Made by a program: the position numbers and the translations under genes | From: Alphaproteobacteria bacterium | GTDB taxonomy: Bacteria > Pseudomonadota > Alphaproteobacteria > Puniceispirillales > UBA1172 | NCBI GenBank assembly: GCA_023259875.1 | Contig: JALRFL010000119.1 | Coordinates: 1-9,850, forward strand | Length of the DNA: 9,850 nucleotides | Reading direction: 5' to 3' | Notes under the pieces: generated by a model | Told to the model about the DNA's origin: nothing | The model's database searches: none | What the model saw: the letters and a program-made list of their open reading frames with translations, nothing else | Part shown: in pieces, positions 6,028-9,850 of the stretch | Layout: each line of letters begins with the position of its first letter | Numbering within the stretch: the stretch's first letter is position 1

Positions 6028-8457
6028 ATGCCGCATCCCGATATTGACCGTTCCGATCATGTGATGACATTGCCATCACAAGCAGATGTTGTTGTCATTG
6101 GTGGTGGGGTAATGGGGTGTTCTACCCTTTATCATCTTGCCAAAGAAGGGGTTAGCAATGCGGTTTTGCTCGAACGCAATAAACTAACCTCTGGGACAAC
6201 TTGGCATTCTGCCGCGCAAGTGCGCGCGTTACGGTCGACCCAAAATCTGACCAATTTGATTAAGTATTCGATTTCGCTCTATCAATCGTTGGAAGAGGAA
6301 ACCGGCCAGCAGGTAGGATGGATTAACAAAGGGTCATTATCCATCGCGACCAATCCAGACCGTTTGACGCATATTCGCCGACAAGAAGCCTTAGCCCAAT
6401 TATATGGGGTGGAGGCCGTCTCGGTATCAGCAAATGAGGCTAAAGCGCGCTGGCCATTGATGCATAGTGACGATGTGATCGGTGCGGTTTGGTCACCTGA
6501 TGATGGTCGGGTCAGCCCTTCGGATTTATGTGCGGCACTGATCAAAGCGGCCCGAAAAAGAGGCGCCAGCATTTTTGAAGACACGGGCGTTACCGGCATC
6601 CTTACCGAAGGCCATAAAATTATAGGCGTTGAGACCACTAAAGGCGTGATCCAGACCAAAGCCATTGCCCTATGCACAGGTTTATGGAGCCGTCAGGCCG
6701 CGCAAATGGCAGGTGTTGATATTCCTGTTTGGCCTTGTGAGCATTTTTATTTGTTAACGCGCCCTATTGAGGGCATTTCTGGCAATATGCCCACCTTATC
6801 TGATCATGATGGGCATTTATATATTCGTGATGACTCCGGCGGTTTGCTGGTCGGTTGTTTTGAGCCCATGGGCAAGCCCATTGATCCCGACCGATTAGGG
6901 CCTGATTTTGCCTTTCAGTTGTTGCCCGAAGACTGGGATCATTTTGAACCGATGCTTCAACACGCCTTGCATCGCCTGCCTGTTTTGCAAGACGCTGAGG
7001 TGAAAATGCTCTTAAACGGGCCGGAAAGCTTTACCCCTGATGGCAGTTTTCTTTTAGGTGAGTCAGCAGAAACCCAAGGCTTATATCTAGGTTGCGGTAT
7101 GAATTCGGTTGGTGTGGCAACAGGGGGTGGCGCTGGCTGGGCCTTGGCGCATCATATCGTTCATGGGGCGCCGCCGATGGATTTGCACGAAGCTGACCCC
7201 AAACGCTTTGATCCCTCATGGTCACATGTGGCGGCGTTATCGGCGCGTGTGCCAGAAGTGCTGGGCAAGCATTATGAAATTACCTATCCGGGGCGACAGT
7301 GGACAACCTCGCGAGGGTTGCGCCACCTACCGTTGCACGCGGAATGGGAAATGGAAAAGGCCTGTTTCGGTCAGGCCTATGGCTATGAGCGGCCGTTATA
7401 TTTTAATGCTGACCCATCCCCAAAGATGACTTTTGATAAACCGGACTGGTTTGATCAAGTGGGGCGTGAGGTAAGGCGCATCACAGAAGGCGTAGGCGTC
7501 ACAGACCTGTCCAGTTTTGGCAAAATTGATGTCACAGGCAAAGATGCTTTACGCGCCCTTGAGCGTATCATGAGCAACCGCATCGCACGCCCTGTGGGAT
7601 CAGTGATGTATACGCTGATGCTAAACGATAAAGGCGGAATCATGAGCGATTTAACCATCTTCCGTCTGGATGATCAGCATTTTCGGCTTTATGTCGGCAC
7701 CGCGTCGTTAAAACGGGATCTGGCGTGGATCAAGCGGCAAACCAAAGACGATTGGGATGTGTCTGTTGATGATGTCACAACGGCATATGCCACTTTAGGG
7801 GTGATGGGGCGCGATGCCGCCAATCTGGCAGAGGCTATGGGGGCTGATTGGTTAAATCAGATCGCTTATTTCCATCATGCTAAGGGCGAGATAGCAGGCG
7901 TTGCGGTGATGGCCGGGCGACTATCCTATGTCGGTGCGCCAGGATGGGAGATCACTTGCAAATGCGATGATGCCATAACCCTTTATCAAGCGTTGAAAAC
8001 CCATGGGGCGAAACCCGTTGGTGCCTTTGCCCAATCTGCCATGCGCATAGAAAAGCGGTTTTTGTCTTATGGTCATGATATTGATACCGATAATACCCCT
8101 GAACAATTAGGGTTAATGTTTGCGGTTGATCTGAAAACGCCTTTTATTGGGCTTGATGCCGTGATGGCAAGAATGGGAAAAACCCCTGAAAAAACTTTGA
8201 CCACTTTGATTTTTGATCAACAGGATATCACCCCTATCGGCAATGAACCTGTGTTGGATATGTCTGGTCAGATCATAGGAAAAACCACTTCTGCCAGTTA
8301 TGGTTATCGGGTAGGCGCGCCTATTGCATTAGCGTTGGTAAAAACCGAGGCCATTGGTCAAGATCACCGATGCCATGTCAATATTGCAGGTACATTGGCG
8401 ACCGCTAGAATAAGCCAGAAACCAGCCTTTGACCCAAACGGAACATTAATGCGGTGA
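6028..8457 (+). CDS. FAD-dependent amine oxidoreductase fused to GcvT-type folate domain (dimethylglycine/sarcosine dehydrogenase superfamily)
   Basis: The expected reaction is oxidative N-demethylation of a secondary or tertiary amino acid, with the methyl-derived carbon passed to tetrahydrofolate. From ATG 6028 the protein has 809 residues. Residues 19-385 are a DAO-type FAD domain: dinucleotide motif VVVIGGGVMGCSTLYHLAKEG (21-41), then SGTTWHSAAQVR, whose His60 matches the histidine that carries covalent FAD in mammalian relatives, and the closing FAD motif CGMNSVGVATGGGAG. A linker domain covers about 390-450. A GcvT domain follows (about 450-700), with GGIMSD (Asp541 near the expected folate-activating acid) and RLSYVGAPGWEI (631-642); a GcvT C-terminal barrel (about 720-800) ends it. 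AAGGA four bases before ATG 6028 supports this start over TTG 6016. No signal peptide is seen. The substrate is undetermined: dimethylglycine, sarcosine or another N-methyl amino acid. Confidence 0.9.
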   Translation: MPHPDIDRSDHVMTLPSQADVVVIGGGVMGCSTLYHLAKEGVSNAVLLERNKLTSGTTWHSAAQVRALRSTQNLTNLIKYSISLYQSLEEETGQQVGWINKGSLSIATNPDRLTHIRRQEALAQLYGVEAVSVSANEAKARWPLMHSDDVIGAVWSPDDGRVSPSDLCAALIKAARKRGASIFEDTGVTGILTEGHKIIGVETTKGVIQTKAIALCTGLWSRQAAQMAGVDIPVWPCEHFYLLTRPIEGISGNMPTLSDHDGHLYIRDDSGGLLVGCFEPMGKPIDPDRLGPDFAFQLLPEDWDHFEPMLQHALHRLPVLQDAEVKMLLNGPESFTPDGSFLLGESAETQGLYLGCGMNSVGVATGGGAGWALAHHIVHGAPPMDLHEADPKRFDPSWSHVAALSARVPEVLGKHYEITYPGRQWTTSRGLRHLPLHAEWEMEKACFGQAYGYERPLYFNADPSPKMTFDKPDWFDQVGREVRRITEGVGVTDLSSFGKIDVTGKDALRALERIMSNRIARPVGSVMYTLMLNDKGGIMSDLTIFRLDDQHFRLYVGTASLKRDLAWIKRQTKDDWDVSVDDVTTAYATLGVMGRDAANLAEAMGADWLNQIAYFHHAKGEIAGVAVMAGRLSYVGAPGWEITCKCDDAITLYQALKTHGAKPVGAFAQSAMRIEKRFLSYGHDIDTDNTPEQLGLMFAVDLKTPFIGLDAVMARMGKTPEKTLTTLIFDQQDITPIGNEPVLDMSGQIIGKTTSASYGYRVGAPIALALVKTEAIGQDHRCHVNIAGTLATARISQKPAFDPNGTLMR

Positions 8458-8492
8458 AAGCCGTAAGGAACAGTTAAGAATTGAGGGAAACC

Positions 8493-9815
8493 ATGTCTCA
8501 TGTCTTTGGTCGTAACGCAAAGGGAAATCCACCTGTCGCGGTCGCAGGTGAGGGATGCTATGTGATTGATGCTGATGGCAAAAGATATCTGGATGGATCA
8601 GGCGGCGCGGCGGTGTCTTGCCTTGGGCATAATAACCGTTATGTCAAAGAGGCGATCAAACAACAAATTGATGATCTGGCCTATGCACATACAGGGTTTT
8701 TTACCTCTAGACCAGCAGAAGAACTGGCCGATAAGCTGATTGCCCATGCCCCATCTGGCCTTGATAAAGTGTATTTTGTATCAGGCGGATCAGAGGCGGT
8801 AGAGGCGGCGATAAAACTGGCGCGGCAATATCATGTTGAGCGCGGTGAACCTCAACGCCAGCACTTAATCGCCAGACGACAAAGTTATCATGGCAATACG
8901 CTTGGTGCTCTTGCCGCTGGCGGTAATCTCTGGCGTCGTCAGATGTTTCAACCGTTGTTATTTGAAACCCATCATATTGCGCCGTGCTATGCTTGGCGCG
9001 AGCAACGGCCAGATGAAACGGAGGCCGCCTATGGTTTGCGCGCCGCTAATGCGTTAGAGGCAGAGATTTTGAGGCTTGGGCCAGAACAAGTCATGGCCTT
9101 TATCGCGGAACCTGTGGTCGGCGCGACTTTGGGTGCGGTGCCATCTGTGACTGGTTATTTTCAACGCATCAGAGAGATTTGTGATCAATATGGGGTGCTG
9201 CTTATTCTGGATGAAGTGATGTGCGGCATGGGGCGAACAGGGTATCTTTTTGCGTCCGAATATGATGGCATCAGCCCAGATATCGTGACCATAGCAAAGG
9301 GGCTTGGGGCAGGGTATCAGCCCATAGGTGCTATGCTTGTTTCAGGTGAGATATTTCAAACTATCGCTGATGGGACAGGGTTTTTTCAACATGGTCATAC
9401 CTATTTAGGGCATCCGGCGGCAACGGCTGGCGCAAACGCGGTTCTGGATATCTTAACCGGTGAAGACATGATGGGCCAAGTTCGTGCCAAGGGTGAACGC
9501 GTCTTATCTGCGCTAAAAGATCGCTTTTCTCAGCATCCTCACATTGGTGATATTCGCGGCAGAGGGCTTTTCCTTGGCATGGAGTTTGTCGAAGACCGTG
9601 AAAGCAAAACCGCGTTTGCCCCATCGCAAGGTATCCACCGAGCTTTTAAGGCGGCAGCGTTTGAGGCTGGTCTGATTTGCTATCCCATGGGGGGGACGAT
9701 TGATGGACAACATGGGGATCATGTTTTGCTGGCGCCGCCATTTATCATTAGCGATAGCGAAATTGACCTGATGGTGGATCGTCTTGAAGAAGCCACAAAG
9801 AAAGTATTTAATTAA
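8493..9815 (+). CDS. Class III PLP-dependent aminotransferase
   Basis: This is a cytoplasmic fold-type I enzyme that moves an amino group, usually from an omega-amine, beta-amino acid or similar donor, to a keto acid. With 440 residues from ATG 8493 it is full length. Key sites are SGGSEA (97-102, PLP phosphate), SYHGNT (131-136, stacking on the PLP ring), AEPVVGA (205-211), LILDEVMCGMGRTG (237-250, Asp240 binding the PLP nitrogen), and IAKGLGAGYQPIGA (267-280), where Lys269 forms the Schiff base. HTYLGHP follows at 302-308. AGGGA lies a few bases before ATG 8493, which is therefore preferred over TTG 8481. The gene begins 35 bases after the oxidoreductase stop with no terminator visible, so they form an operon. 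The substrate is not readable. The family also includes taurine-, GABA- and beta-alanine-pyruvate aminotransferases and the biotin enzyme BioA, but BioA is unlikely without biotin genes nearby. Confidence 0.9.
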   Translation: MSHVFGRNAKGNPPVAVAGEGCYVIDADGKRYLDGSGGAAVSCLGHNNRYVKEAIKQQIDDLAYAHTGFFTSRPAEELADKLIAHAPSGLDKVYFVSGGSEAVEAAIKLARQYHVERGEPQRQHLIARRQSYHGNTLGALAAGGNLWRRQMFQPLLFETHHIAPCYAWREQRPDETEAAYGLRAANALEAEILRLGPEQVMAFIAEPVVGATLGAVPSVTGYFQRIREICDQYGVLLILDEVMCGMGRTGYLFASEYDGISPDIVTIAKGLGAGYQPIGAMLVSGEIFQTIADGTGFFQHGHTYLGHPAATAGANAVLDILTGEDMMGQVRAKGERVLSALKDRFSQHPHIGDIRGRGLFLGMEFVEDRESKTAFAPSQGIHRAFKAAAFEAGLICYPMGGTIDGQHGDHVLLAPPFIISDSEIDLMVDRLEEATKKVFN

Positions 9816-9850
9816 ACGATATCATAATGATAATAACAAAAATTGATATT
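9816..9850. other. AT-rich non-coding end of window
   Basis: The last 35 bases after the aminotransferase stop are AT-rich and contain no hairpin followed by a U-run, so no terminator can be placed within the window. Whether the operon continues is unknown. Confidence 0.5.

Noticed and set aside
6282..6677. 131-codon open frame on the - strand
   Set aside because: It is antisense to the FAD domain of the oxidoreductase and shows no recognisable protein motif.
8481..8495. TTG 8481 (and TTG 6016 in the upstream gene) as translation starts
   Set aside because: In both genes an ATG four codons later has a purine-rich Shine-Dalgarno at good spacing, and that site overlaps the TTG-led codons.

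Overview
The window looks like chromosomal DNA from an alphaproteobacterium of moderate GC content. This rests on three things: a Pcs-type phosphatidylcholine synthase, a tgt-queG pair, and the alphaproteobacterial look of the amino-acid ABC transporter and one-carbon genes. A marine lineage is possible, but that is inference only. No RNA genes, insertion sequences, CRISPR arrays or phage genes were seen.

Region 1 (1-1815, + strand) is queuosine tRNA modification. It holds the 3' part of tgt, cut by the window edge, followed by a complete queG. Tgt inserts the queuine/preQ1 base into tRNA, and QueG performs the last reduction of epoxyqueuosine to queuosine. Region 2 (1749-2456, - strand) is pcs, which makes phosphatidylcholine from CDP-diacylglycerol and choline. 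It converges on queG, and their coding ends overlap by 67 bp.

Region 3 (2526-5820, - strand) is a complete polar-amino-acid type ABC importer. In transcription order it has a periplasmic binding protein, two permeases that overlap by 11 bp, and an ATPase. A perfect 12-bp hairpin separates the binding-protein gene from the permeases. It probably lets the binding protein be made in excess.

Region 4 (5821-6027) is a divergent control region with two inverted repeats, an extended -10 promoter candidate facing right, and very good ribosome-binding sites on both sides.

Region 5 (6028-9815, + strand) holds two catabolic genes. The first is an approximately 809-residue fusion of a flavin amine oxidoreductase and a GcvT-type tetrahydrofolate domain (dimethylglycine/sarcosine dehydrogenase superfamily). 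The second is a class III PLP aminotransferase. The two share an almost identical translation-initiation sequence.

Regions 3-5 read as one functional unit: import of an amino-acid-like compound, oxidative N-demethylation with transfer of the one-carbon unit to tetrahydrofolate, then transamination of the freed primary amine. The substrate cannot be read from the sequence. This possible N-methyl amino acid catabolic cassette is the most interesting content of the window. The individual protein families are all known.
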